From Chelydra serpentina (lineage: Eukaryota; Chordata; Testudines; Chelydridae): a DNA stretch of 64,000 bases. The position numbers and the translations under genes are program-made. Below the pieces are notes generated by a model. It was not told the DNA's origin, searched no databases, and was given only the letters and a program-made list of their open reading frames with translations. The stretch lies in the NCBI GenBank assembly GCA_037349315.1, contig JBAIAC010000027.1:22980501-23044500 (forward strand), read 5' to 3'. Each line of letters begins with the position of its first letter. Within the stretch, counting starts at the first letter, position 1. Below are positions 11,111-20,733 of the stretch, piece by piece.

Positions 11111-11912
11111 TGTCATAAATGAAGGGAAGGGGGAGAGGGTCTGATGCAGTGCTATAAAATCCTCTTACCAGTAAAGGGTTAAGATACAGGTAGCCAGACT
11201 GACACCTGACCTGGCTGGCATCTGACCAATAAGGGGACAAGATACTTTCAAATCTTGGGAGGGGGGAAGGCTTTGTGTGTGTGTCTTTGTCTGAGTCAGG
11301 GTGATCTTGGAAGACAGAAGGAACCTACAGAAAATCAAACCTCCCTTTTCCGAAGTAAGTTTAGATAGTATAGCGAATAGATTTCTGTTTAATTTTGCTT
11401 GGTGTATTCCCTGTGTTGGGGGGGGGTGGCGGTTATTCATGGTTTTCTGTAACTTTAAGGTTTTGTCCAGAGGGGGGAATCTCTCTGAGTTTGGAAATTA
11501 AGTGCCCTGTAAAATAGTTACCATCCTGATTTTACAGAGATGATTTTACCTTCTTTATTTTTAATAAAATCCTTCTTTTAAGAAGCTGACTGTTTTCTAT
11601 GGTGTTAAAACCCAGAGGGTGGGTTTTTAGATCACTGTGAAACCAATTGGTTGGGAGATTGTTCTCAAGTTTCCCAGGAAAGGGGGTGTACGGCTTGAGG
11701 GGGTATTTGGGGGGGAGGGAAGTTCAAGTGATTCCTTTCCTGGATTCCAGTTAGACACTTGATGGTGGCAGCGAAAGAAGCATTTCTCAGGGTGCAGGGA
11801 ATTTTGTACCTTGGGGGTTTTAACCTAAGCTGGTAAAAATAAGCTTAGGGGCTCTTAATGCGGGTCCCCACGACTTTACCCTAGAGTTTAGAGTGGGGAG
11901 GGAACCCTGACA
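11111..11912 (+). repeat. 3' LTR of Gypsy element
   Basis: Starts TGTCATAAATGAAGGGAAGG, ends GAACCCTGACA, 802 bp like the 5' LTR. Followed by the target duplication GAGCC at 11913-11917. Confidence 0.93.
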
Positions 11913-11922
11913 GAGCCATTGA

Positions 11923-12577
11923 GCCTGACCATCCTAGCCTGCTCTGAATCCGTCACATCACGAATCCTAGCCCCTGGCAAGCAGCACACTTCTCGGTTTT
12001 CCCGGTCAGGGCGGCAGATAGATGACTCAGTCCCCCTGAGGAGAGAGTCCCCGACCACCACCACCCACCTCCTCCTCTTGGGAGTGGTGGTCGTGGAACC
12101 CCCATCCCTAGGACTGTGCATCTCATGCCTTCCAATCAGTGGAGTCTCCTTCTGCTCTGTTCCCTCAGGTGCATCATTCACTCCACTCTCTGCACTAGTG
12201 CCTGTGGAGAGAACATGAAAACGGTTGCTCATCTGAATCTGCGTTTCTTGTACATGGACTTGTCTCATACTCTTTCCTCTTCTGGAGGTCACATGCCGCC
12301 AATTATCCTCGCTGGCCTTCTGTCCCCGCTGCGCAGCCTGCTCTGAATCCTCACAACACTGTGCCCGCTGAAGCCTATCCTGACGTCTATCCAGGAACTC
12401 CTCATTTTCTTTTATGGAACGCAGGGTTGATACTCGTTTCTCCAGACGTTGAATCTTCTCCTCCAATATGGAGATCAGCTTGCACTTTGTACAGACAAAG
12501 TCGCTTCTATCCTGTGGAAGAAAGACAAACATGGCACATCCTGTGCAGGTCACGACAGCGGATCGCTCAGCATCCAT
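11923..12577 (-). pseudogene. CR1 ORF1 protein (zinc-finger/PHD-like plus esterase), truncated
   Basis: The minus-strand frame starts with ATG at 12577. The N-terminal part carries CxxC pairs (CTGC and CTKC, spaced like a PHD-type or similar zinc motif) followed by a leucine/lysine-rich coiled coil (ISILEEKIQRLEKRVSTL). A charged linker leads to VVVVGDSLLRG, the nucleophile block of an SGNH/GDSL esterase. CR1 ORF1 proteins are known to combine these two domains. The esterase is cut after CCLPGARIRDVT by the internal deletion, so the later catalytic blocks are missing. ORF1 is expected to bind RNA and act in the CR1 RNP. Confidence 0.85.
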
Positions 12578-13272
12578 AGTCCCTTCCTTCGAAGAGTTTC
12601 CTCACTTGTGGCAGAAGCTACTCAGGGAAACCTGCAAGGGGGATGCCGCAGTAGGCTCTCTCCAGGCGAACTCCCAGGCTAACTCTACCTGCTTGCTTCT
12701 CTGCTATGCGCTGCTCCGCTGGTGCGCAGCTGACTGACTGTCTTTTTAGAAGAGCCTGCAATGAAGCACTCCCAAATCACACTATTCAAACAGGAAATCA
12801 AACACTCAAGCACACGGTCAAAGTGCCAAACTGTCCCCTCAACAGATACTCACTCCCCCGTCTGCAGCCACCTGGTTGCTCTGCCTCTCCCTTTAGTTTG
12901 GGTAAAAGAGTAAAAAGAGTTAGGAATGGCAAGGATAGCTTGCCCCCTTCGCACTCCCCTTCCAAACTCCCCTGTTCGCAAAGCTCCCTGGTCGCATGCT
13001 CACTGCTTTATAAAGCCCTGGCCTGCCTGATTGATTAGCCCCGCCCCCTGGTGTAGAAGCTCACAGCTTCCAACTGCCAGCCATAGCACACGGTCCTGCA
13101 AACAAACAAATGAATGAACACACAGACAGACACAAGTACCCCCAAACACACACTACAGACAGCCACTTACCCCAAGGGTCCTGTATTTGCTCCTGCTTTA
13201 CCTGGAGCAATTCCTCTCAAACTCCCCGGTTTGCAGCCCCTGTTCGCAAAGCGCAGCCCCTGTTCGCAAAGC
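12578..13272 (-). promoter_or_regulatory. CR1-A 5' UTR / internal promoter region
   Basis: GC-rich, non-coding, upstream of ORF1 in element orientation. It holds repeated GCAGCCCCTGTTCGCAAAGC units and a palindromic TTTATAAA (13007-13014). CR1 5' UTRs carry internal Pol II promoters. The exact start site cannot be told. Confidence 0.55.
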
Positions 13273-13735
13273 AGTCATCTATCTGCCGCCCTGACCGGGA
13301 AAACCGAGAGGTGTGCTGCTTGCCAGGGGCTAGGATTCCTGATGTGACGGAGAGACTGCCGAGACTCATCAAGCCCTCAGATCGCTACCCCTTCCTGCTT
13401 CTCCACGTGGGCACCAATGATACTGCCAAGAATGACCTTGAGCGTATCACTGCAGACTATGTGGCTCTGGGAAGAAGGATAAAGGAGTTTGAGGCGCAAG
13501 TGGTGTTCTCGTCCATACTCCCTGTGGCAGGAAAGCCGGGGTAGAGACCGTTGAATCGTGGAAGTTAACAAATGGCTACGCAGATGGTGTCGGAGAGAAG
13601 GGTTCAGATTCTTTGACTATGGGATGGTGTTCAAAGAAGAAGGAGTTCTAGGCAGAGATGGGCTCCACCTGACAAAGAGAGGGACGAGCATCTTTGGAAG
13701 CAGGCTGGCTAACCTAGTGAGGAGGGCTTTAAACT
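13273..13735 (+). pseudogene. CR1 ORF1 esterase second half, frameshifted
   Basis: Reads SSICRPDRENREVCCLPGAR, then LLHVGTNDTAKNDLE, the GTND block of an SGNH esterase. After a frame break near 13540 it reads a region ending in DGLHLTKRGTS (about 13658-13692), the Asp/His block. The nucleophile block GDSLL is absent here because the piece starts downstream of it. ORF1 ends at TAG near 13735. Confidence 0.8.
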
Positions 13736-13781
13736 AGGTTCACCGAGGGAAGGAGACCAAAGCCCCGAGGTAAGTGGGGAA

Positions 13782-16211
13782 GTGGGATACCGGGAGGAAG
13801 CACAAGTAGGTGAGTGCAAGAGGGGAGGGCTCCTGCCCCATACTGGGACAGCAGGACAATCGGTGAGTTATCTTAAATGCCTAGATACAAATGCAAGAAG
13901 CCTGGGGAACAAGCACAGAGAACTGGAAGTCCTGGCACAGTCAAGGAATTATGATGTAATTGGAATAACAGAGACTTGGTGGGATAACTCACATGATTGG
14001 AGTACTGTCACGGATGGCTATAAACTGTTCAGGAAGGATAGGCAGGGCAGAAAAGGTGGGCAACAAGGGTAATGTCGTGGTGGGAGTCTGCTACAGACCA
14101 CCAGACCAGGGGGATGAGGTGGACGAGGCTTTCTTCCAGCAACTAACAGAAGTTACTAGATCACAGGCCCTGGTTCTCATGGGTGACTTTAATCACCCCG
14201 ATATCTGCTGGGAGAGCAATACAGCGGTCCACAGACAATCCAGGAAGTTTTTGGAAAGTGTAGGGGACAATTTCCTGGTGCAAGTGCTGGAGGAACCAAC
14301 TAGGGGAAAAGCTCTTCTTGACCTGCTGTTCACAAACAGGGAGGAAATAGTAGAGGAAGCAAGAGTGGATGGGAACCTGGGAGGCAGTGACCATGAGATG
14401 GTCGAGTTCAGGATCCTGACACAAGGAAGAAAGGAGAGCAGTAGAATACAGAGCCTGGACTTCAGAAAAGCAGACTTTGACTCCCTCAGGGAACTGATGG
14501 GCAAGGTCCCCTGGGAGAATAACATGAGGGGGAAAGGAGTCGAGGAAAGCTGGCTGTATTTTAAAGAATCCTTATTGAGGTTGCAGGAACAAACCATCCC
14601 GATGTGTAGAAAGAAAAGTAAATATGGCAGGCGACCAGCTTGGCTTAACAGTGAAATCCTTGCTCATCTTAAACACAAAAAAGAAGCTTACAAGAAGTGG
14701 AAGATTGGACAAATGACCAGGGAGGAGTATAAAAATATTGTTCAGGCATGCAGGAGTGAAATTAGGAAGGCCAAATCACACTTGGAGTTGCAGCTAGCCG
14801 GAGATGTTAGGAGTAACAAGAAGGGTTTCTTCAGGTAAGTGAGCAACAAGAAGAAGGTCAAGGAAAGTGTGGGCCCCTTGCTGAATGAGGGAGGGAACCT
14901 AGTGACCGAGGATGTGGAGAAAGCTAGTGTACTCAATGCTTTTTTTGCCTCTGTCTTCACAGACAAGGTCAGCTCCCAGGCGGCTGCACTCCGCAGCACG
15001 GTATGGGGAGGAGGTGACCAGCCCTCTGTGGAGAAAGAAGTAGTTCCCGACTATTTAGAAAAGCTGGGCGAACACAAGTCCATGGGGTCGGATGCACTGC
15101 ATCCGAGGGTGCTAAAGGAGTTGGCCAATGTGATTGCAGAGCCATTGGCCATTATCTTTGACAAATCATGGCAATCGGGGGAGGTCCCGGATGACTGGAA
15201 AAAAGCTAATGTAGTGCCCATCTTCAAAAAAGGGAAGAAGGAATATCCGGGGAACTACAGGCCAGTCAGTCTCACCTCAGTCCCTGGAAAAATCATGGAA
15301 CAGGTCCTCAAGGAGTCAATTCTGAACCACTTAAAGGAGGGGAAAGTGATCAGGAACAGTCAGCATGGATTCACCAAGGGCAAGTCATGCCTGACTAACC
15401 TAATTGCCTTCTATGATGAGATAACTGGGTCTGCGGATGAGGGGAAAGCAGTGGATGTGCTATTTCTTGACTTTAGCAAAGCTTTTGATACAGTCTCGCA
15501 CAGTGTTCTTGCCAGAAGTTAAAGAAGTATGGGCTGGATGAATGGACGGTAAGGTGGATAGGAAACTGGCTGGATGGTCGTGCTCAACGGGTAGTGATCA
15601 ATGGCTCCATGTCTAGTTGGCAGCCGGTATCAAGTGGAGTGCCCCAAGGGTCAGTGCTGGGGCTGTTTTTGTTCAATATCTTCATCAACCACCTGGAGGA
15701 TGGTGTGGACTGCACCCTTAGCAAGTTTGCAGATGACACTAAACTGAGAGGAGTGGTTGATACGCTGGAGGGTAGGGACAGGATACAGAGGGACCTAGAC
15801 AAATTAGTGGTTTGGGCCAAAAGAAATCTGATGAGGTTCAACAAGGACAAGTGCAGAATCCTGCACTTAGGACGGAAGAATCCCATGCACTGCTACAGAC
15901 TAGGGACCGAATGGCTGGGCTGCAGTTCTGCAGAAAAGGACGTAGGGGTTACAGTGGACGAAAAGCTGAATATGAGTCAACAGTGTGCCCTTGTTGCCAA
16001 GAAGGCTAACGGCATTTTGGGCTGTATAAGTAGGGGCATTGCCAGCAGATCGAGGGACGTGATTATTCCCCTCTATTCGGCACTGGTGAGGCCTCATTTG
16101 GAGTACTGTGTCCAGTTTTGGGCCCCACACTACAAGAAGGATGTGGATAAATTGGAAAGAGTCCAACGGAGGTCAACAAAAATGATTAGGGGGCTGGAAT
16201 GGGTTCCCTAG
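13782..16211 (+). pseudogene. CR1-A ORF2 (endonuclease-RT), broken
   Basis: The endonuclease starts with TNARSLGNK and ITETWWDNSHDWS (13890-14010). It is then interrupted by an internal deletion and frame change near 14058-14072 (the VALY region is missing), and continues with VCYRPPDQ and [10 protein letters not shown] (frame from 13993) and SDHEMVEF. An in-frame TAA at 14836-14838 separates the linker from RT. The frame 14839-15522 carries [30 protein letters not shown] and [13 protein letters not shown] one-base loss near 15511 shifts the frame. The frame 15594-16211 carries [10 protein letters not shown] and FADDTKLRG. After RGLE near 16197 the copy jumps to [15 protein letters not shown], an internal deletion of the C-terminal region. 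Confidence 0.88.
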
Positions 16212-16370
16212 GGAGGTGGTGGAATCTCCTTCCTTAGAGGTTTTTAAGGTCAGGCTTGACAAAGTCCTGGCTGGGATGATCTAGTTGGGGTTGGTCCTGC
16301 TTTGAGCAGGGGGTTGGACTAGATGACCTCCTGAGGTCCCTTCCAACCCTGAGATTCTATGATTCTATGA

Positions 16371-17172
16371 CTCAGTCCCCCTGAGGAGAGAGTCCCCGAC
16401 CACCACCACCCTCCTCCTCCTCTTGGGAGTGGTGGTCGTGGAACCCCCATCCCTAGGACTGTGCATCTCATGCCTTCCAATCAGTGGAGTCTCCTTCTGC
16501 TCTGTTCCCTCAGATGTATCATTCACTCCACTCTCTGCACTAGTACCTGTGGAGAGAACATGAAAACGGTTGCTCATCTGAATATGCGTTTCTGGTACAT
16601 GGACTTGTCTCATACTCTTTCCTCTTCTGGAGGTCACATGCCGCCAATTATCCTCACTGGCCTTCTGTCCCCGCTGCATAGCCTGCTCTGAATCCTCAGA
16701 ACACTGTGCCCGCTGAAGCCTATCCTGACGTCTATCCAGGAACTCCTCATTTTCTTTTATGGAACGCAGGTTTTATACTCGTTTCTCCAGACCTTCAATC
16801 TTCTCCTCCAATATGGAGATCAGCTTGCACTTTGTACAGACAAAGTCACTTCTATCCTGTGGAAGAAAGACAAATATGGCACATCCTGTGCAGGTCACGA
16901 CAGCGGATCGCTCAGCATCCATAGTCCCTTCCTTCTAAGAGCTTCCTCACTTGTGGTAGAAGCTACTCAGGGAAACCTGCAAGGGGGATGCCGCAGTAGG
17001 CTCTCACCAGGCGAACTCCCAGGCTAACTCCACCTGTTTGCTTCTCTGCTATTCGCTGCTCAGCTGGTTCACAGCTGACTTATTGTCTTTTTAGAAGAGT
17101 CTGGAACAAAGCACTCCCAAATCACACTATTCAAACAGGCAATCAAACAATCAAGCACACGGTCAAACTGCC
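16371..17172 (-). mobile_element. CR1-A piece Z: ORF1 first half and 5' UTR
   Basis: The minus strand carries ORF1 from its ATG at 16922 to VVVVGDSLLRGTES at 16371, then ends exactly at the 3' tail of copy Y. The 5' UTR runs to about 17172 (AAGCACACGGTCAAACTGCC). It matches copy X at 12040-12830 closely, including CxxC coding and the coiled-coil region, with a short frame break near 16775. Confidence 0.85.
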
Positions 17173-17565
17173 TGGGTATGGTTTGCATATTGATCCATAT
17201 GCATTCAAGACCTTGCAATTCTGAGTAATCATTAACTCTAAAACAGCTAATGGTGTCTTTAATATAGAGGGCTAACCTCTCACCTCTTTTATTCACTGTG
17301 TTCTTCCTGAACAGGTTATTATAACTAGTGATATTACCACTGCAATTGTGTGAATCATCCCTCCAGTTATGTCAATGAAAATTTTCCAGTTCCTCTTGCT
17401 TCTCATCCAAACTCCTAGCCTTGGTATATAAACAATTGGAAAATGTATTCTTTTCACATTCTTTACCACATCAGTTCAATGTGTTCTGAATTTGTACCAT
17501 ATTTGTCCCCTTAGCACCCTCCCATTGCATTATAAGTTAAACACCCTCCTGGTTGCTCCAGCTAG
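17173..17565 (-). mobile_element. Old CR1 endonuclease fragment
   Basis: The minus strand reads a decayed endonuclease N-terminal region: the NARSL-like block around 17400-17420 is degraded, followed by RGERLALYIKDTISCF and LQGLECIWINMQT (about 17296-17180). Its strand is opposite to the following CR1-C. Boundaries are approximate. Confidence 0.65.
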
Positions 17566-17569
17566 TTTC

Positions 17570-17999
17570 CAACCAAGATGATTAGCTCCCCCTCCCTCCC
17601 CATATCTGTGAGATGCAGGCAGCCCCATCTCCCAGTCGATTGTGGACCAATGTTCAGCAAAAAAGACATCATAATAGAGGCCCAACTTAAATTTATATCC
17701 CAAATTGAAAAACCCAGTAAAAGAACTAAAAAACAGCCACCGTGGCTTAACAACCATGTAAAAGAACCAGTGAGAGATAAAAAGAATTCCACTTTTAAAA
17801 AGTGGAAGTCCAATCCTAGTGAGGTAAATAGAAAGGAGCATAAACACTGCCAAATTAAGTGTACAAATGTAATAGGAAAAGCCAAAAAGGAATTTGAAGG
17901 ACAGCTAGCCAAAAACTCAAAAGGTAATAACAAAAAGGGGAAGAGGCTACAAAAAGAAGCAGGAAGCCTGCTAAACAATCAGTGGGGCCCCTGGACGAT
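17570..17999 (+). mobile_element. CR1-C, linker between endonuclease and RT
   Basis: Reads [34 protein letters not shown] and FKKWKSNPS, the basic linker of CR1 ORF2 in a family different from CR1-A. It ends at GGGCCCCTGGACGATCAAG, where a CR1-A copy begins, and the same element resumes at 19305 further along in RT. Confidence 0.8.
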
Positions 18000-19221
18000 C
18001 AAGGAATCAATAGTGAACCGCTTAAAGGAGGGGAAAGTGATCAGGAACAGTCAGCATGGATTCACCAAGGGCAAGTCATGCCTGACTAACCTAATTGCCT
18101 TCTATGATGAGATAACTGGCTCTGTGGATGAGGGGAAAGCAGTGGATGTGCTATTTCTTGACTTTAGCAAAGCTTTTGATACAGTCTCCCACAGTATTCT
18201 TGCCAGCAAGTTAAAGAAGTATGGGCTAGATGAATGGACAGTAAGGTGGATAGAAAACTGGCTGGATGGTCGTGCTCAACGGTTAGTGATCAATGGCTCC
18301 ATGTCTAGTTGGCAGCCGGTATCAAGTGGAGTGCCCCAAGGGTCGGTGCTGGGGCCGGTTTTGTTCAATATCTTCATCAACGATCTGGAGGATGGTGTGG
18401 ACTGCACCCTTAGCAAGTTTGCAGATGACACTAAACTGAGAGGAGTGGTTGATACGCTGGAGGGTAGGGACAGGATACAGAGGGACCTAGACAAATTAGA
18501 GGATTGGGCCAAAAGAAATCTGATGAGGTTCAACAAGGACAAGTGCAGAATCCTGCACTTAGGACGGAAGAATCCCATGCACTGCTACAGACTAGGGACC
18601 GAATGGCTGGGCAGCAGTTCTGCAGAAAAGGACCTAGGGGTTACAGTGGACGAAAAGCTGAATATGAGTCAACAGTGTTCCCTTGTTGCCAAGAAGGCTA
18701 ACGGCATTTTGGGCTGTATAAGTAGGGGCATTGCCAGCAGATCGAGGGACGTGATTATTCCCCTCTATTCGGCACTGGTGAGGCCTCATTTGGAGTACTG
18801 TGTCCAGTTTTGGGCCCCACACTACAAGAAGGATGGGGATAAATTGGAAAGAGTCCAACGGAGGGCAACAAAAATGATTAGGGGGCTGGAGCACATGACT
18901 TATGAGGAGAGGCTGAGGGAACTGGGATTGTTTAGCCTGCAGAAGAGAAGAGTGAGGGGGGATTTGATAGCTGCTTTCAACTACCTAAAAGGGGGTTCCA
19001 AAGAGGCTGGATCTAGACTGTTCTCAGTGGTAGAAGATGACAGAACAAGGAGTAATGGTCTCAAGTTGCAGAGGGGGAGGTTTAGGTTGGATATTAGGAA
19101 AAACTTTTTCACTAGTAGGGTGGTGAAGCACTGGAATGGGTTCCCTAGGGAGGTGGTGGAATCTCCTTCCTTAGAGGTTTTTAAGTTCAGGCTTGACAAA
19201 GCCCTGGCTGGGATGATCTAG
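17578..19221 (+). CDS. Chimeric CR1-C/CR1-A frame, RT domain intact
   Basis: One uninterrupted frame of 547 codons joins the CR1-C linker (first ~140 residues) to CR1-A RT. RT blocks in order: [52 protein letters not shown] (catalytic Asp pair), [25 protein letters not shown], and the C-terminal [19 protein letters not shown]. No endonuclease is present. The frame opens with an ATG at 17578 that is probably incidental. It is most likely a fossil frame kept open by youth, but it would encode a fused linker-RT protein if transcribed. Confidence 0.75.
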   Translation: MISSPSLPISVRCRQPHLPVDCGPMFSKKDIIIEAQLKFISQIEKPSKRTKKQPPWLNNHVKEPVRDKKNSTFKKWKSNPSEVNRKEHKHCQIKCTNVIGKAKKEFEGQLAKNSKGNNKKGKRLQKEAGSLLNNQWGPWTIKESIVNRLKEGKVIRNSQHGFTKGKSCLTNLIAFYDEITGSVDEGKAVDVLFLDFSKAFDTVSHSILASKLKKYGLDEWTVRWIENWLDGRAQRLVINGSMSSWQPVSSGVPQGSVLGPVLFNIFINDLEDGVDCTLSKFADDTKLRGVVDTLEGRDRIQRDLDKLEDWAKRNLMRFNKDKCRILHLGRKNPMHCYRLGTEWLGSSSAEKDLGVTVDEKLNMSQQCSLVAKKANGILGCISRGIASRSRDVIIPLYSALVRPHLEYCVQFWAPHYKKDGDKLERVQRRATKMIRGLEHMTYEERLRELGLFSLQKRRVRGDLIAAFNYLKGGSKEAGSRLFSVVEDDRTRSNGLKLQRGRFRLDIRKNFFTSRVVKHWNGFPREVVESPSLEVFKFRLDKALAGMI

Positions 19222-19304
19222 TTGGGGTTGGTCCTGCTTTGAGCAGGGGGTTGGACTAGATGACCTCCTGAGGTCCCTTCCAACCCTGAGATTCTATGAT
19301 TCTA
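18000..19304 (+). mobile_element. CR1-A copy inserted in CR1-C
   Basis: 5'-truncated CR1-A covering the RT palm to the 3' tail (GATTCTATGATTCTA at 19290-19304). Its RT part is intact in one frame to 19221. Insertion went with loss of part of the CR1-C host between its linker and RT start, since CR1-C resumes at a later point (GATTTGTAACCTGTCC). Confidence 0.9.
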
Positions 19305-20133
19305 GGATTTGTAACCTGTCCTTAAAATCAGCTTCTGTACCCAGTGACTGGAAGATAGCTAATATAACACAAATATTTAAAAAGGGCTCCAGAGGTGATC
19401 CCGGCAATTACAGACCGGTAAGTCTAACTTCAGTACCGGGCAATTTAGTTGAAACGATAGTAAAGAATAAAATTGTCAGACACATAGAAGATCATAAATT
19501 GTTGGGCAAAAGTCAACATGGTTTCTGTAAAGGGAAATCATGTCTTACTAATCTATTAGAATTCTTTGAATGGGTCAAGAAACATGTGGACAAGGGGGAT
19601 CCAGTGGACATAGTGTACTTAGATTTCCAGAAAGCCTTTGACAAGGTCTCTCACCAATGGCTCGTACGTAAATTAAGTTGTCATGGGATAAGAGGGAAGA
19701 TCCTTTAATGGACTGAGAACTAGTTAAAAGACAGGGAACAAAGGGTAGGAATAAATGGTCAATTTTCAGAATGGAGAGGGGTAACTCGTGGTGTTCCCCA
19801 AGGGTCAGTCCTAGGACCAATCCTATTCAACGTATTCATAAATGATCTGGAGAAAGGGGTAAACAGTGAGGTGGCAAAGTTTGCAGTCGATAATAAACTG
19901 CTCAAGATAGTTAAGACCAAAGCAGACTGTGAAGAACTTCAAAAAGATCTCACAAAACAAGTGATTGGACAACAAAATGGCAAATGAAATTTAATGTGGA
20001 TAAATGTAAAGTAATGCAGATTGGAAAAAATAACCCCAACTATACATACAATATGATGGGGGATAATTTAGCTACAACTAATCAGAAAAGAGATCTTGGA
20101 ATCATCATGGATAGTTCTCTGAAGATGTCCACA
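19305..20133 (+). mobile_element. CR1-C, RT region, decayed
   Basis: Continues the CR1-C copy: [12 protein letters not shown] at about 19405-19440, then an open frame 19499-19708 with KSQHGFCKGKSC and VYLDFQKAFDKVSHQ. Decayed palm follows with [14 protein letters not shown] and KFAVDNKLL, where the catalytic FADD block is mutated to FAVD. It stops at 20133, where LTR-like DNA starts. Confidence 0.85.
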
Positions 20134-20733
20134 TGCCGGTTCTGGCCAGTAGGAGAACAATAGGCTGTGAAGAGAAGAGCTCTGGGGGCCTAACCAGCCG
20201 GTTCCAGCCACAGGGGGCCAGAGACCGAGAAGAGGCCGAGACAACCCTGTTTGCAGGGCTTTTTACCTGGAGAGAAGACAATGGAGAGAGGCAGGGTTTG
20301 AGGCCAGTGATATCCACTGCCCAGCTGGGAAGCAGGGGGGGCTCTGGGCTGGAGAGAGGAAGCAGGCAGAGCCCACCGGGGTGCAGGGGAGAGCTGGATG
20401 TGCTGGGCTGGGGGCCTTGAGAGTTCCTGTGCTGTGTTCAATGCTCAATAAACCCTCCTGTTTTACGCTGGCTGAGAGTCACTCTGGTCTAGAGACCAGG
20501 GTTGCATCGTCCCCTTCGGGGGTGGAGGCCGGGGGTCCAGAGTGTGTGGACTCCCTGAGGGGCCCATGGTGAGAGACAGGCATGTTAAGGCTCAGAGAGG
20601 TGCTGCTCCAGGAGGTGGAGTGGCTGGACCCCGAGAGAGAGTGGACCCCCGAGAAGGGCTGTCTCACTGAAAGGGGCACCCCACCACGGACCGCACGGGG
20701 CCAAGAGAGGGCACGACCTGTGAGTCCGTGACA
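20134..20733 (+). repeat. Endogenous-retrovirus-type LTR segment
   Basis: About 600 bp of GC-rich non-coding DNA that truncates CR1-C. It contains AATAAA at 20447-20452 followed by a long U5-like part, and ends GAGTCCGTGACA. No matching direct repeat flanks it, so it may be a partial LTR or leader rather than a clean solo LTR. Identification rests on overall R/U5 look and TG..CA ends. Confidence 0.5.

Larger units (their letters stand above)
6712..11912 (+). mobile_element. Gypsy LTR retrotransposon, RT-less, complete ends
   Basis: Two 802-bp LTRs (6712-7513 and 11111-11912) begin TGTCATAAATG and end CCCTGACA. They enclose one long frame. The target duplication GAGCC is identical on both sides (6707-6711 and 11913-11917), so ends and insertion are intact. 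The internal region is only about 3.6 kb. It encodes gag, an aspartic protease and an integrase, but no reverse transcriptase or RNase H. The integrase follows the protease directly, an order known from Gmr1-type Gypsy elements, in which RT lies downstream of integrase. Only about 240 bases separate integrase from the 3' LTR, so the RT part appears deleted. LTRs differ at roughly a dozen sites by eye, suggesting a fairly recent insertion. Confidence 0.93.
11913..13272 (-). mobile_element. CR1-A copy X, 5' part (ORF1 and 5' UTR)
   Basis: Continues the minus-strand CR1 cut by the Gypsy element. At the resumption only about 10 bases of RT (GAGCCATTGA) remain before the sequence jumps to ORF1, so the endonuclease and most of RT are deleted in this copy. 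ORF1 lies at about 11923-12577 and the 5' UTR at 12578-13272. The 5' UTR is GC-rich and holds repeats of GCAGCCCCTGTTCGCAAAGC (two in tandem ending at 13272, and a partial one near 12970). Confidence 0.85.
13273..16370 (+). mobile_element. CR1-A copy Y, ORF1 second half to 3' tail
   Basis: Begins abruptly inside ORF1 (AGTCATCTATCTGCCGCCCT) and runs to a perfect CR1-A tail ending ATTCTATGATTCTATGA at 16370. It is head-to-head with copy X (5' UTR of X abuts Y). Its start point is the same ORF1 position where the minus-strand piece Z (16371-17172) stops, sharing AGTCAT, so Y and Z look like two parts of one element with Y inverted. Confidence 0.88.

Noticed and set aside
16365..16679. Twin priming as the explanation of the CR1 Y/Z pair
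   Set aside because: The inverted 5' piece lies beyond the 3' tail rather than upstream of the 3' piece, which is not the twin-priming order.
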